Assembly: GCA_963812195.1 (NCBI GenBank)
Contig: CAWEUI010000023.1
Coordinates: 124,001 to 188,000, forward strand
Direction of reading: 5' to 3'
Length of the DNA stretch: 64,000 nt
Origin: ZC4RG30 sp963812195
Lineage (GTDB): Bacteria; Pseudomonadota; Gammaproteobacteria; Steroidobacterales; Steroidobacteraceae
In this document: positions 16,956 through 27,100 of the stretch, one piece after another
How the letters are laid out: every line of letters starts with the position of its first letter
Numbering within the stretch: position 1 is the stretch's first letter
The notes under the pieces: model-generated
Database searches by the model: none
Seen by the model: the letters and a program-made list of their open reading frames with translations, nothing else
Told to the model about the DNA's origin: nothing
Made by a program: the position numbers and the translations under genes

Positions 16956-17914
16956 GTTGCACCGGTCCCGTTGCTTGTTGCTGCATTCCAGCCGGCCAGG
17001 GCGGCCTGCACCGCGGCCGGGTCCACCAGGGCCTGACAGGCCAGGCTGCGATCGATGCGGCGGATCAGACCAGCCAGCACCTTGCCGGGCCCGCATTCGA
17101 CAAAGTCGCTCGCGCCATCGGCCACAAGTGCCTGGATCAGGGCGGTCCAGCGCACCGGACTGGCCAGCTGGCGCACCAGCAGTTCACGGATCTGTTCCAC
17201 CGAATCGTGGCGCTGCGCATCGACAGGGCTCCAGTACGCGATCGCTGGTGCCTGCAAGCTGGCGGCGCGCAATGATGCAGCGAAGCCCTCGGCGGCGGGC
17301 TGCATCAGCGAACTGTGCGCCGGAACGCTCATCGGCAGAACCATGCAGCGCTTCGCACCGGCTTGCCTGCACTCCTCCAGCGCACGCTCGACCGCCGCCG
17401 CGTGCCCCGCGATGACGGCCTGACCGGGTGAGTTGAAATTCACCGGCTCCACCACCTCGCCCTGTGCCGCACTCCGGCAGGCCTCGACCACGGCATCGTC
17501 GTCCAGACCCAGCACCGCGGCGATCGCCCCGACGCCGGCCGGAACCGCGGCCTGCATCCGCTCGGCGCGTTCACGCACCAGCCCGACGGCATCGGCAAAC
17601 TGCAGCGTGCCGGCCGCCACCAGCGCCGCGAATTCGCCGAGGCTGTGGCCTGCCACGGCATCGGGAGCCCCACCCCCTTCCTGCAACCAGTAGCGCCAGG
17701 TGGCGATGTCGGCGCTGAGCATGGCCGGCTGCTGGTGAATCGTCTCGCTGAGCTTCTCGGCCGGACCCTCGCGAACCAGTTGCCACAAGTCGTAGCCCAG
17801 GACCGAGGAGGCTTCGGCAAAGGTATCGGCAATGACTGCATTGCGTTCGGCGAGCTGCGCCAACATGCCGACGGACTGGGAGCCCTGCCCGGGAAACACA
17901 AACACTCGCCGCAT
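16952..17914 (-). CDS. fabD: Malonyl-CoA:ACP transacylase
   Basis: A 320-residue enzyme that loads malonyl groups onto ACP. It begins VFVFPGQGSQSVGM, carries the nucleophile in VAGHSLGEFAALVA (Ser91) and has the active-site histidine in MSVPAHSSLM. ATG 17914 follows GGGGG by seven bases; a TTG one codon earlier is less likely. In many gammaproteobacteria plsX and fabH lie upstream, but here the next gene is a rhombosortase, so the fab cluster is truncated to fabD-fabG-acpP-fabF. Confidence 0.96.
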   Translation of the reverse strand: MRRVFVFPGQGSQSVGMLAQLAERNAVIADTFAEASSVLGYDLWQLVREGPAEKLSETIHQQPAMLSADIATWRYWLQEGGGAPDAVAGHSLGEFAALVAAGTLQFADAVGLVRERAERMQAAVPAGVGAIAAVLGLDDDAVVEACRSAAQGEVVEPVNFNSPGQAVIAGHAAAVERALEECRQAGAKRCMVLPMSVPAHSSLMQPAAEGFAASLRAASLQAPAIAYWSPVDAQRHDSVEQIRELLVRQLASPVRWTALIQALVADGASDFVECGPGKVLAGLIRRIDRSLACQALVDPAAVQAALAGWNAATSNGTGAT

Positions 17915-17939
17915 CAATTACCCCCGGAAGAAGTGGCGC

Positions 17940-18575
17940 TCAGTATAGCGGCTCGCGGCGCGCGCGCAGCAGCAGGCCCGCCAGCACACCGCCGGCCGCG
18001 CCATACGCGTGGGAGATGGTGACGACCGGTCTTGCGCCCATGAACGGCAGCGGACCACTGAAGTGCTCCCATGCCAGCTTCGCCGCCAGCAAGGCGATGG
18101 CGATCAGACCCATGCGATCGCCATTGCGTATCCAGGCGATGCAGCCGCAGGCGAACACACCATGCAGCAGTGCCGATGCACCCACGTACCAGGCCAGGCG
18201 CGGCGACAGGAACCAGAATCCGGCATCGATCACCAGCACGCAAAGTGCCAGTGCCAGCAACCATTGTCCGGCCCGGTAGCTGCGCTCGAACAGGGCCCAC
18301 AGCAGCGCAAAGCCCAGGGCGTTCAACAGGGCGTGGTGGGCGTCCAGGTGCACCAGGTGGCCGGTGACGAAACGCCACCATTGTCCGGCCGCCACCGCGG
18401 CCCGGTCATAGCGCCAGGCTTCGCGCAGCGGCGCGCCACCGGCCAGCGGCGCGAGCAGCACGAACAGGCATATCAGCAGAGCGAAACCGTGGCGGCCGTC
18501 GCAATTAAGCGACCGCAGGATCCCCTTCCGGCGTTGTTCGGCATTCACAGGCTTTGTAATGTCCTTTGTTATCAT
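17940..18575 (-). CDS. rrtA: Rhombosortase (rhomboid-family intramembrane serine protease)
   Basis: A 211-residue protein with about six membrane helices. The rhomboid catalytic motif is GASALLHG (Ser134 at residues 132-139), paired with His189 in ISHAYGAAGG. The RFVTGHLVHLDAHHALLN segment supplies the conserved His/Asn of helix 2. The shorter length and the GxSxxLHG form are those of rhombosortases, which cleave C-terminal GlyGly-CTERM tails of proteins exported by type II secretion. It diverges from the gspG operon with 35 bases between starts, and this linkage supports the assignment. An internal start could shorten the first 25 residues. No GlyGly-CTERM substrate gene is in the window. 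Confidence 0.83.
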   Translation of the reverse strand: MITKDITKPVNAEQRRKGILRSLNCDGRHGFALLICLFVLLAPLAGGAPLREAWRYDRAAVAAGQWWRFVTGHLVHLDAHHALLNALGFALLWALFERSYRAGQWLLALALCVLVIDAGFWFLSPRLAWYVGASALLHGVFACGCIAWIRNGDRMGLIAIALLAAKLAWEHFSGPLPFMGARPVVTISHAYGAAGGVLAGLLLRARREPLY

Positions 18576-18610
18576 CCGCCCGGTAAGGCAACGCTAGGCA
18601 GGTAGGCAGT

Positions 18611-19048
18611 ATGACTCGTGCAAGAGGCGCAGGGCAGCGCGGATTCACCCTGATCGAGATCATGGTGGTCGTAGTCATCATCGGCCTGCTGGCCGCGGTG
18701 GTCACGCAGCAGGTGTTCAGCAAGGTCGATGAGGCGCGCGTTTCCAAGGCCAAGCAGGACATCCAGGCCCTGGAGAACGCGCTCGACATCTACAAGCTGC
18801 AGAATTTCAGCTACCCGACCACCGAACAGGGACTGGAGGCTTTGGTCAAGAAACCGGCCGGTGCCGACCTGCCCAACTACGACGAGGAAGGTTACATCAA
18901 GCGTCTGAGCAATGATCCCTGGGGCCATCCCTACCACTACGAGTATCCCGGCACCCACGGCAAGTACGACCTGTACACGCTGGGCGCGGACAATCAGCCT
19001 GGTGGGGAGAAATTCGATGCCGACATCGGCAACTGGAATCTCGAGTAG
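18611..19048 (+). CDS. gspG: Type II secretion major pseudopilin GspG
   Basis: A 145-residue pseudopilin. The prepilin peptidase site is RG|FTLIEIMVVVVIIGLLAAVV (cleavage after Gly11, Glu at +5). The mature part has the GspG signature ALDIYKLQNFSYPTTEQGLEAL and SNDPWGHPYHYEYPG with acidic calcium-binding residues near the end. It polymerises into the periplasmic pseudopilus. It is the first gene of gspGHIJKLMN here. gspC, gspD, gspE and gspF are not in the window and must lie elsewhere. The start is preceded by AGGTAGG. Confidence 0.97.
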   Translation: MTRARGAGQRGFTLIEIMVVVVIIGLLAAVVTQQVFSKVDEARVSKAKQDIQALENALDIYKLQNFSYPTTEQGLEALVKKPAGADLPNYDEEGYIKRLSNDPWGHPYHYEYPGTHGKYDLYTLGADNQPGGEKFDADIGNWNLE

Positions 19049-19595
19049 CCACAAGCCGGCCCAGTGCGGCTTCACGCTGATCGAGATACTGGTCGTGATG
19101 CTGATCATCGGCATCATGACGGCGGGGCTGATGCTGTCGATCGGCGTGGCGCACGGCGATCGGGCCCTGGACCAGGAGCGCGACCGCATCCTCGGGCTCA
19201 CCGACTACATGCGTGAGCAGGCTGCCTTGCAGAGTCGCGAGTACGGCATGCGCTGCTTCCAGGGCGGCTATGAATTCCTCGTGTACAACCACGATCCGCA
19301 GAATCCGGACAATGGGCTGTGGCAACGCATCGACGACGATCCCATGATGCGCGCGCGGCATCTGCCGCATGGACTGGACCTCACGCTTGCCGTGGACGGC
19401 CGCCGGATCGTGCTGCCGCTCGAAGACGTGAAGGCAGACGAACTGGCTCCCCAGGTCCTGCTGTACTCCAGCGGTGAACTCAACCTGTTCGAACTGACCC
19501 TGCGCCGCGGTTCCACCGGTGCCGGCGTGCGTATCGCACCGTCGGCCACCGAGGACAAGATCGAGGCCACGAAACTCGCGGCCGGCGCCGCATGA
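19017..19595 (+). CDS. gspH: Type II secretion minor pseudopilin GspH
   Basis: A 192-residue minor pseudopilin with the prepilin site CG|FTLIEILVVMLIIGIM (after Gly18). The globular part (SREYGMRCFQGGYEFLVYN, LPLEDVKADELAPQVLLYSSGEL) matches GspH. ATG 19017 follows GGGGAGA and overlaps the end of gspG by 32 bases; the frame continues upstream inside gspG without similarity. It is thought to sit in the tip complex of the pseudopilus with GspI, GspJ and GspK. Confidence 0.9.
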   Translation: MPTSATGISSSHKPAQCGFTLIEILVVMLIIGIMTAGLMLSIGVAHGDRALDQERDRILGLTDYMREQAALQSREYGMRCFQGGYEFLVYNHDPQNPDNGLWQRIDDDPMMRARHLPHGLDLTLAVDGRRIVLPLEDVKADELAPQVLLYSSGELNLFELTLRRGSTGAGVRIAPSATEDKIEATKLAAGAA

Positions 19596-20105
19596 AAGAT
19601 CCACGCAGCCGGCGACACCCGCGGCTTCACGCTGGTCGAGGTGCTGATCGCGATGGTGGTGGCGGCACTGGGGATCGGCGCGCTGCTCACCACGATCTCC
19701 TCCTCGGCCGATACGCTCGCGCGCCTGCGCGACATGTCGTTCGCGCAGTGGATCGCGCTCAACCAGATAGCCGCGCTGCGCCTGTCGGGTAGCCGGCCCA
19801 CTGTGGGCGTCACCCAGGGCAGCGTCGACTACGCCGGGGGCAAGTGGAACTGGCAGCAGGAAGTGAGCGATCCGGGCGTGGACGGCATCCTGCGCGTGGA
19901 GGTGCGGGTGGCGCGCCAGGAGCCTGGCAAGACCATGCCGACGGTCCGCACCGACGGCAAGCCCATGGCTTCCGTCGGCTCGGCGTACGGCTTTCTGAGC
20001 ACACTGGTTACCCGCCCCAACGGGCTGACGCCGGACTGGAGTTTCCCGGTGGCGCCGCAATCGGGCAATCCCGGCGGCGGGAAGACGCCGGCGAAACCGC
20101 AATGA
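19592..20105 (+). CDS. gspI: Type II secretion minor pseudopilin GspI (one frameshift at start)
   Basis: From GTG 19641 the frame reads LIAMVVAALGIGALLTTISS, a pseudopilin helix, then WIALNQIAALRLSG, GVTQGSVDYAGGKWNWQQEV and RVEVRV, the GspI pattern. The expected start is ATG 19592, overlapping the gspH stop (ATGA). Reading from there stays in frame only if one A of the AAA at 19595-19597 is dropped, giving MKIHAAGDTRGFTLVEV with a normal prepilin site. This is probably a homopolymer error. About 170 residues, slightly longer than usual because of a Pro/Gly-rich tail. Confidence 0.88.
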
Positions 20106-20728
20106 AGGCCAGCCGCGGATTCACGCTGATCGAGATACTGGTCGCGGTGCTGATCGCGGCGATTCTCGCGGCCATGGCCTTCACCGCCATGAGCCAGGCA
20201 CTGGATCATCGACAGTTGATCCGCGCGCGCACCGAGCGGCTTGCCGCGGTACAGGCCACGATGCGCAGCCTGGTACAGGACTTCAGCCAGTTGCAGCCGC
20301 GGCCGGTGCGCGAGCCCATCGGCGGCGGCTACCAGGCGGCCCTGGTCGGTGCCACGGCCGCCAGTCCCGAGGTGACGTTCACCCGCGGCGGCTGGGCCAA
20401 TTTCGCGGGCGAGCAGCGTTCCACCCTGGAACGCGTGCGCTATGCGCTGCGGGACGGCACGCTGTACCGTGACCACTGGAATGTTCTGGATGCGCAGCTG
20501 CAACCCGGGCCGGTCACACGCAAATTGCTCGACGACGTGACGGACTTCCAGGTGCGCTACATGGATAACGCCCGCAACTGGCAGGGCGCGTGGCCTCCGC
20601 AACCGCTGACAGGGCCGACCGCCACGGCGGGACAGCAACAACTGCGCTGGCGCCCGATCGCGGTCGAGGTGACGCTGCAGCTGAAGGACTGGGGCACGCT
20701 CACCCGCCTGATAGAGGTCGCCGGGTGA
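20102..20728 (+). CDS. gspJ: Type II secretion minor pseudopilin GspJ
   Basis: A 208-residue pseudopilin with a very short leader, MKASRG|FTLIEILVAVLIAAILAAM. Later segments RSLVQDFSQLQPRPVREPIG, FTRGGWANF, RVRYALRDGTLYRDHWNVLD and LLDDVTDFQVRYMD are the family core. It overlaps gspI upstream (ATGA at 20102-20105) and gspK downstream (GTGA), so translation is coupled through the operon. Confidence 0.95.
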   Translation: MKASRGFTLIEILVAVLIAAILAAMAFTAMSQALDHRQLIRARTERLAAVQATMRSLVQDFSQLQPRPVREPIGGGYQAALVGATAASPEVTFTRGGWANFAGEQRSTLERVRYALRDGTLYRDHWNVLDAQLQPGPVTRKLLDDVTDFQVRYMDNARNWQGAWPPQPLTGPTATAGQQQLRWRPIAVEVTLQLKDWGTLTRLIEVAG

Positions 20729-21663
20729 AGCGCGTTCGCGGACAGCGTGGCGTGATCCTGGTTTCCGTGCTCATCCTGGTGGCGCTCGCCGCCGTGGTCG
20801 CGGTCGGCCTGTTCTTCGACACCGGCCTGGCCGCGCGACGCGCGGCCAGCTCCCTGGCCATGGAGGAGGCGCTGCAACTGGGTCAGGGCGCCGAAGCGCT
20901 GGCAGCCTATGCCCTGTCCCAGGACACCAACCAGAACGATACCCCGCAGGATGCCTGGGCACAGCCCACCGGCGAGTTCCAGGTGGCGCCGGAGGTTGCG
21001 TTGCAGGGTCGGCTCATTGGCCTGCAGGGCCGGTTCAACATCAACTCGCTGATCGGCGCGGGCGGTGTGCGGGACGACAACAACTACAAGGTCTTCGTGC
21101 GAATGCTCGAGCTGCTGCAACTGGATACCGGTCTGGCCGACCTCATCGTCGACTGGCTGGACCCGGACAGCCAGACGCAGCCCCAGGGTGGCGAAGACAG
21201 CCTGTACATGTCCCAGGATCCGCCGCATCTGGCCGCCGACCTGGCCATAACCAGCACATCCGAGCTGATGCAGATTCCGGGCGTGACGCGTGAGATATAC
21301 CTCAAGCTCAAACCGCATATCGCCGCCCTGCCCCCGTCGGTGCGCACCATCAATGTATGCATGGCCGATGGCTTCGTGCTCGATGCGCTGTACGCACTGA
21401 ATCCCAACCAGACCGGACACGTGGAATACAGCCTGCTCAGCGCGGAGGATCTGGCCAAGCAGCGCACCGGGGATTGCTTTCCGCGGCGCACGGCGCTGGC
21501 CTCCGGCGCACCACTGATGCAGGCGGCGACGACGGAGCGCACCAACTGGTTCCAGTTGCAGACCTGGGTGCGTATTGGCAGTGCCGAATTCGACCTGTAC
21601 AGTCTGATGTACAGGCAGGGCCGGCAGGCACGGGCAGTGTTGCGCAGCCTGGGCACGGACTGA
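20725..21663 (+). CDS. gspK: Type II secretion minor pseudopilin GspK
   Basis: A 312-residue, larger pseudopilin that caps the tip. It starts RGQRGVILVSVLILVALAAVVAVG; the +5 glutamate is absent, as usual in GspK. It carries GRFNINSLIG, IVDWLDPDSQTQPQGGEDSLYM and the helix-hairpin-like SELMQIPGVTREIYLKLKPHIAALP. GTG 20725 overlaps the gspJ stop. A longer frame upstream inside gspJ is not used. Confidence 0.94.
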   Translation: MKRVRGQRGVILVSVLILVALAAVVAVGLFFDTGLAARRAASSLAMEEALQLGQGAEALAAYALSQDTNQNDTPQDAWAQPTGEFQVAPEVALQGRLIGLQGRFNINSLIGAGGVRDDNNYKVFVRMLELLQLDTGLADLIVDWLDPDSQTQPQGGEDSLYMSQDPPHLAADLAITSTSELMQIPGVTREIYLKLKPHIAALPPSVRTINVCMADGFVLDALYALNPNQTGHVEYSLLSAEDLAKQRTGDCFPRRTALASGAPLMQAATTERTNWFQLQTWVRIGSAEFDLYSLMYRQGRQARAVLRSLGTD

Positions 21664-21678
21664 AGATCGTGGGGCACG

Positions 21679-22927
21679 ATGGCGACTAACGAATGGCTGC
21701 TGGTGCGCCTTCCCGCGCAGGACGATGCTCCGGTCAGCTGGGCAGCCACTGACGAATCCGGTCTGCTCGTTGCCCCACCCGCCGATGGTGAGGATCCGGC
21801 CCTGCAGGCAATGGCCGCCGGCCGGCGCGTTGCGTTGCTGGTGCCGGGCGGCGATGTGTCGCGCTTCCGGGCGCCGTTGCCGCCGGGCAATGAGGCGCGG
21901 CTGCTGCAGCTGGCTCCCTTTGCGCTGGAAGACCAGGTCTGCGAAGACCTCGATGAGCTGCACTTTGCGGTCGGTCCGCGGGACTCGCACAGCGGCTCGG
22001 TGCCGGTGGCAGTGGCCAGCCGCGAGCGCATGGCGCAGTGGCTGGCACGCGCCGCGGCGCTGCAACTGACGCCCGACCGCGATGTACGCGCAGAGCGATC
22101 TGGTGCCTGCGTTGCCCGGACACGTGAGCATGGTGGTGGCCGACGAGCTGCTGATGCTGCGGGCCGAGGATGCCGGTCCACAGGTTCTGCCGGCCGCCGA
22201 TCCGCTGCTGGCGCTGGAGATGTTCCTGGGTCCGGACGCGCCGCTCGCCGCCGCCCAACTCATCGTTCATGCGAGCCCGCAGGACTGGGCGCGGCACGGC
22301 GAGGACATCGAGGCACTGCGCGAACGGGTTGCCTCGATCAACATACAGCTCGAGTCCGGTGGCCTGCTCGCGCTGTATGCGCGCGCACTGCTGCAGGCGC
22401 GGCCGATCAACCTGCTGCAGGGCCCGTTCCGGCCCGCCCAGACGCACACTGGCGGGTGGCAACGCTGGCGCGGTGCCGCGGTCGCGTTGCTGGCCTTGCT
22501 GGTGCTGCAAGGCGCCGCATCGGGATGGGAACTGCACCGGGTTCGTGCGCAGCGCGCGCAGCTCGACAAGTCCATGGCCGACCTGTACGCGCGCGTGTTT
22601 CCCGGCCAGTCGCCGGGGCTGGACCCGCATGGCAGGTTCCAGCAGCGGTTCAGGGAAATTCAGGGCGGGTCCGTCGAGAAGGCAGCGTTTCTGCCCATGA
22701 TGGCGGCGCTGGCCGCGGCCCAGCAGAATGTTCCGGTTGCCAGGCTGGAGTCGTTTTCCTTCAAGCCCGGTGCGATGCAATTGAGCCTGAGCGCTCCGAA
22801 TGCGGACGCGCTCGAACAGTACAGCCAGGCGCTGCGCGCCGGTGGTTACGGCGTGGAGATTCTCTCCGGCAAGTCGCAGGGTGATCGCTACAGCGGCCAG
22901 CTTTCGATCAAGGCGTCCGGAACATGA
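21679..22927 (+). CDS. gspL: Type II secretion inner-membrane protein GspL (one frameshift)
   Basis: About 415 residues across one frameshift. The N-terminal cytoplasmic actin-like part (LVRLPAQDDAPVSW, FALEDQVCEDLDELHFAVG) ends near 22079. Removing one base at 22079-22082 joins LTPDR to MYAQSDLVPALPG. A membrane helix (GAAVALLALLVLQGAAS) follows near 22490, then a periplasmic ferredoxin-like domain ending GDRYSGQLSIKASG. GspL links the GspE ATPase to GspM and the pseudopilus. Its stop overlaps the gspM ATG. Confidence 0.9.
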
Positions 22928-23421
22928 GTATTGCCGCGCTGACCGGCTGGTATCGAACCCTGGCGCCACGCGACCAGCGCATCCTGCGCATCGGCGCCCC
23001 GCTGGTTTGCCTGATCATCGCGGCCTGGATCCTGCTGCCGTTGCACAGGAGCCTCTCGGAGGCGCGTGCGCAGTTGCGCCAGCAACAGGCTGATCTGGAC
23101 TGGATGCGCAAGGTCGGTCCGACATTGGCCGCGGCCGGCCCGGGCCAGGCCGCACCCGGATCGAGCAAACCGGCCGCATTGCTGGGATTGATCAACCGGG
23201 CCGCCGGTGAAGCCGGGCTGGGCAAGGCCATCACCGGCACCACGCTGGTCGGCGACAGCGCCATGCGCGTGCAGTTCGAGAACGCGGACTTCAACCTGCT
23301 GGTCGGGTTGCTGCATCGTCTGACCACGCAGCATGGATTGCGCGTCGAGGATGTCCAGGTCACGGGCCAGGGCGGCGCCGGACTGGTCAATGCTTCCATA
23401 GAACTGCGGCCGGGTTCGTGA
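22924..23421 (+). CDS. gspM: Type II secretion protein GspM
   Basis: A 165-residue single-pass inner-membrane protein. The sequence is WYRTLAPRDQRILRIGAP, then a helix (VCLIIAAWILLPL), a coiled region rich in Gln/Arg (SEARAQLRQQQADLDW), and a periplasmic ferredoxin-like domain (VQFENADFNLLVGLLHRLTTQ, GLVNASIELRPG). It partners GspL. It overlaps both neighbours by four bases (ATGA with gspL, GTGA with gspN). Confidence 0.92.
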   Translation: MSIAALTGWYRTLAPRDQRILRIGAPLVCLIIAAWILLPLHRSLSEARAQLRQQQADLDWMRKVGPTLAAAGPGQAAPGSSKPAALLGLINRAAGEAGLGKAITGTTLVGDSAMRVQFENADFNLLVGLLHRLTTQHGLRVEDVQVTGQGGAGLVNASIELRPGS

Positions 23422-24176
23422 ACTGGCGCGTACTGCTGCTTGGCGTACTGGCTTTCGTGGTCGCGTTGCTGGCGGTACTGCCGGCGCGCTGGGTGGGAGG
23501 CGCCCTGCCCTCCAGCGTGCACTGCGAGCAATGGCGCGGAACACTGTGGCGCGGACGCTGTCGGCAACTGGCCGTGGTCGTGCCGGGGCAACCGTCACTG
23601 AAGATCGAATCGGCGGGCTGGCACCTGCATCCACTGCCGCTGCTGCGGACCCGGCTTTCGGCCGAGGTGGTGTTGACGGATGCGCGGGGCGACGCGTCGG
23701 GGCACCTGGAGTTCTCGCGCGACGGTCGGCTGACGCTGCGGGGCGTTTCCGCGCGGCTGCTGTTCGACCCGAAGCTTCCCGGTCCCATGCCGCAGGGCTG
23801 GAGCGGTCGCGTGGAAATTCACGATCTGCAGCTGGACTGGAACGTCGATCAACTCCGGCACCTGCAGGGACAGTTTCGCTTCTTCGATCTGCGTGATGCG
23901 CAGGGCCGGGAACTGGGCGGCTACAGCCTGGACTTCCCGCCATCCACGGCGCCGCCCTTCAAGGGGCAGCTTGTCGACGAGGCGGGCCCGCTGGAACTGC
24001 ACGGCACACTGGTGCTCACACCCGATCGCAGCTGGACACTGCAAGGCACGGTGGCGGCGCGGCCAGGGGCGGATCCTGCCCTGCAGGGCATGCTGGGCGT
24101 GCTTGGGCAGCCGGCTGCCGACGGCCGCTATCCCCTTTCGGCAACCGGCCGTTTCACCGGTCCGACGCTGCACTGA
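23418..24176 (+). CDS. gspN: Type II secretion protein GspN
   Basis: A 252-residue protein with an N-terminal signal anchor (VLLLGVLAFVVALLAVLPARWV) and a periplasmic beta-rich domain. VHCEQWRGTLWRGRCRQL fits the cysteine and WxGTxWxG pattern of GspN, and residues 90-250 continue the family pattern (FDPKLPGPMPQGWSGRVEI, LTPDRSWTLQGTVAARP). GspN is an accessory subunit found in only some type II systems. It is last in the operon and overlaps the convergent AddA-like gene by 23 bases. Confidence 0.9.
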   Translation: MNWRVLLLGVLAFVVALLAVLPARWVGGALPSSVHCEQWRGTLWRGRCRQLAVVVPGQPSLKIESAGWHLHPLPLLRTRLSAEVVLTDARGDASGHLEFSRDGRLTLRGVSARLLFDPKLPGPMPQGWSGRVEIHDLQLDWNVDQLRHLQGQFRFFDLRDAQGRELGGYSLDFPPSTAPPFKGQLVDEAGPLELHGTLVLTPDRSWTLQGTVAARPGADPALQGMLGVLGQPAADGRYPLSATGRFTGPTLH

Positions 24177-27100
24177 GTTCGCGGAACTCGCCGTTCTCGC
24201 CCAGCCAGGGAAAGAACAACGCGACCCGCACCGGTTGCGGGCCAAGCCGGCCCGCCAGTGCGCCATACAATCGCAACTGCGGCGTGTAGCGTGCCATTTC
24301 GCGCTCGAGGAATTCCTCCAGACCGCTGCCCGCATGCACGCTGGTCTTGTAATCCACGATCCAGCGGATGCCGGACGCATCCACGAAGCTGCGGTCGATG
24401 ATGACATTGCGCAGCTCGCCATCGACGATGCCGGACAGGCGCAATTCGCTGGCAGCCTCCCGATGGGCAGCGAACAACAGCCAGCGTGCCCGCTCGCCAT
24501 GCACCAGTCCGGCCAGTCGCTGCACGATCCTGTCGGCGTTGCGCCGGGCCTCCTGCGGCGCGATGCCCTGCTCGCGCAGGCCGGCCGCGCAAGCCGGCGC
24601 GCGCGCGGGCAGTTCCGCCATGCCCGCCTCGCCGCGGCGCGCGAGCCGCTCCAGTTCGGCGTGCATGACCGTTCCGGCGGCCCGCGCCAGTGGCCCCACC
24701 CAACTGAACTCAACCCCCTCCTGCGCGGGCTCGGCCACGGTGCGCACCAGCGAGTCGATGCGGGGAAGTACGGCCGGCTCGGGCGGCCGGAAGTGCGTCG
24801 GCAGGCGTTGCCACACCATGGCCAGTGGTGCCGATTGCGCCGTGGCGGGCCCGTCATTGTCGGTGCTGCCCGGCGCGAACTGCGCGCCCAGCGCCGGCCA
24901 CAGCAACTCCAGCAACGAACCCGAACGCGGACGCGCATGCCCGTCCGAATCCAGTGGCGCGTGCCCGGACAGGTACAGGCGCAGCTTCGCCCGGGTCGCC
25001 GCCACATACAGAAGGCGCCGACGCTCGTTGCGCAGACGTTCGGCTTGCAGTTCGCGGATGTAGCGGGCCAGTGGATCGGAGGAATTTGCCCGCCCGATGC
25101 TGCGCACCGCGAGCAGCAGGTCAGTGCCGCCGTGCGGAGCCGGCAGCTCCAGTGCGCGCAACAGCTGCGCGGGATCGTTGCCCGCCTTGCGCCCCAGGCC
25201 GGGAACGAACACCACATCCCATTCCAGTCCCTTGGCACGGTGCATGGTCAGCACTTCCACGGGGTTTGGCCCGTCAGCCTCACCACGATCCAGCAGTCGT
25301 GTGGCCAGTTCGGCCAGTCGCGCCGGCTCCGGCGGCCCTTCGCGTTCCTGCATGGCGCGCAGCGCCTGCAGGTAGTGCCGCGCGGTGCTCAGTTCGCCGG
25401 TGTCGCGGCACGCGGCGGCGCCACCGATGTCATGCCAGCATTGCTCGACGTTGGCCGCGATGTCCATGCTGCCGCGGGCACGCCACGCCCGGCTCAGCAC
25501 CGGGCCAACCCGTTCCAGTCGGGCCTGCCCGTCCGGAGCAAGCGCCGCCAGAACCCGCGGTTCACCCAGCTGCTCGACCAGCGGACCCGGCCCGGCCGCT
25601 TCGGCCAACTGCAGCAGATCAGCCAGCGTCAGGCCGCAGGCAGGCGAGCGCAGCACGGCAAGCCACGCAGTTCGATCGCCGGCATCCAGCAGCGCCTGCC
25701 CCAGTGCCACCAGATCGCGCACCACCGGGCGCTCGGCCAGCGATGCAAGGTCCACGCCCTGCGTGGCAATGTCGGCACTGCGCAGCGCCTGCAGCACGGG
25801 GCCTGCCAAGGCGCGCGTCTGGACGAGCACCGCGATGGAAAGCCCTGGTTGCCCGGCGCGCAACGCCAGTACCTCCTGGGCAATGGCGCGTGCTTCGGCG
25901 CCGCCGTCGGCGCTGTGCTGTGGCCAGATGCGTACCTCGGCCTCGAGCCGCTCATCCGGGCCGCGCGCGGCCTGCGCGCCCAGAAACGTCACCGCGGAGC
26001 TGCGCAGGTCTTCGGCGGACGGGAAGATCGTCTCGAACACACGGTTCGACCATTCGACCAACGGCGCCTGCGAGCGGAAGTTGCGCGTCAACTGCAACGG
26101 TTGCATGTCGATGTCACCCACGCCGCCGGCGCGCACCTGCAGGAACAGTCCGACCTCCGAATTGCGGAACAGGTAAATGGATTGCATGGGGTCACCGACG
26201 CAGAACAGCGAGCGGCCGTCGCCCGGCTGCCAGTGACGCGTCAGTGCCTGCACCAGGTCCATCTGGTCCGGAGACGTGTCCTGAAACTCGTCTATCAGCA
26301 GGTGCGATATGCGCAGGGTATGGCGCAGCGTGTCCTCGCCGAGGCCGGAATCGGTGTTCAACGCCTGGCGCGCGATCGCTGCGATCTCGCTGTGATCGAC
26401 CAGGCCGGCATCGCGGAACACCAGTTTGAGCTGGGCGGCGGCCAGCAGCATGACGCGCGCCAGTGAGGCCAGCGCCGCATGCTCGCCGGCATCCAGCACC
26501 GGCGGCGGCAGGCCGCGGATCGAGCGCAGTTGTTCCACGAAGCGCGGGTGCCGCACCGCCGTCTCGATCCAGTCCTGCCAGCGCGCCTTGAGCGGCTTGT
26601 CAGTGGGGGGAAAGCCCTGCGTCCTGGTAACGGTGCTGCGCGGTTGACCATCTGCCTTGAGAACGAGATCGACCACCGCCTGCCAGCACGCAAGTTCCGG
26701 GGTGCTGGTTGCCAGCGCCGCATCAGCGGCGAGCCACGCCTGCCAATTGCCGGCCTTGTGCCCGGCGGCCTGTCGATGCACCGCCACCGCGCGCGCCAGC
26801 TGCGCCGCCTGTTGCCACCAGACAGCCGGCATCGACTGCCAGCATTGCTGCAACTGGCTTGCCACGATGCGCGCAAGGCTGTCCGCGACACGGGTGCCAA
26901 GTTCCGCGGCCGGATGCTGCACCAACCAGGGCAGCCAGCGGTTGCGACTGGGCAGCAACTCGGCGAGCAGTTCCTGTGCCTGGTCCACGTTGTTTTCCAG
27001 GCGTCGCAGCAGGCGCTCCACGTCCGCCTGGTAGACAGGATCGGCCCCGCCTTCGCGCAAGGTCAGTCTTGCAGCAGCGCGATACAGGATGCGGGTATCG

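Noticed and set aside
23893..26466. 857-codon open frame on the plus strand opposite the AddA-like gene
   Set aside because: It is antisense to a gene with clear helicase and nuclease motifs, has Arg/Gln/His-rich low-similarity sequence and no family features. High GC keeps such frames open.
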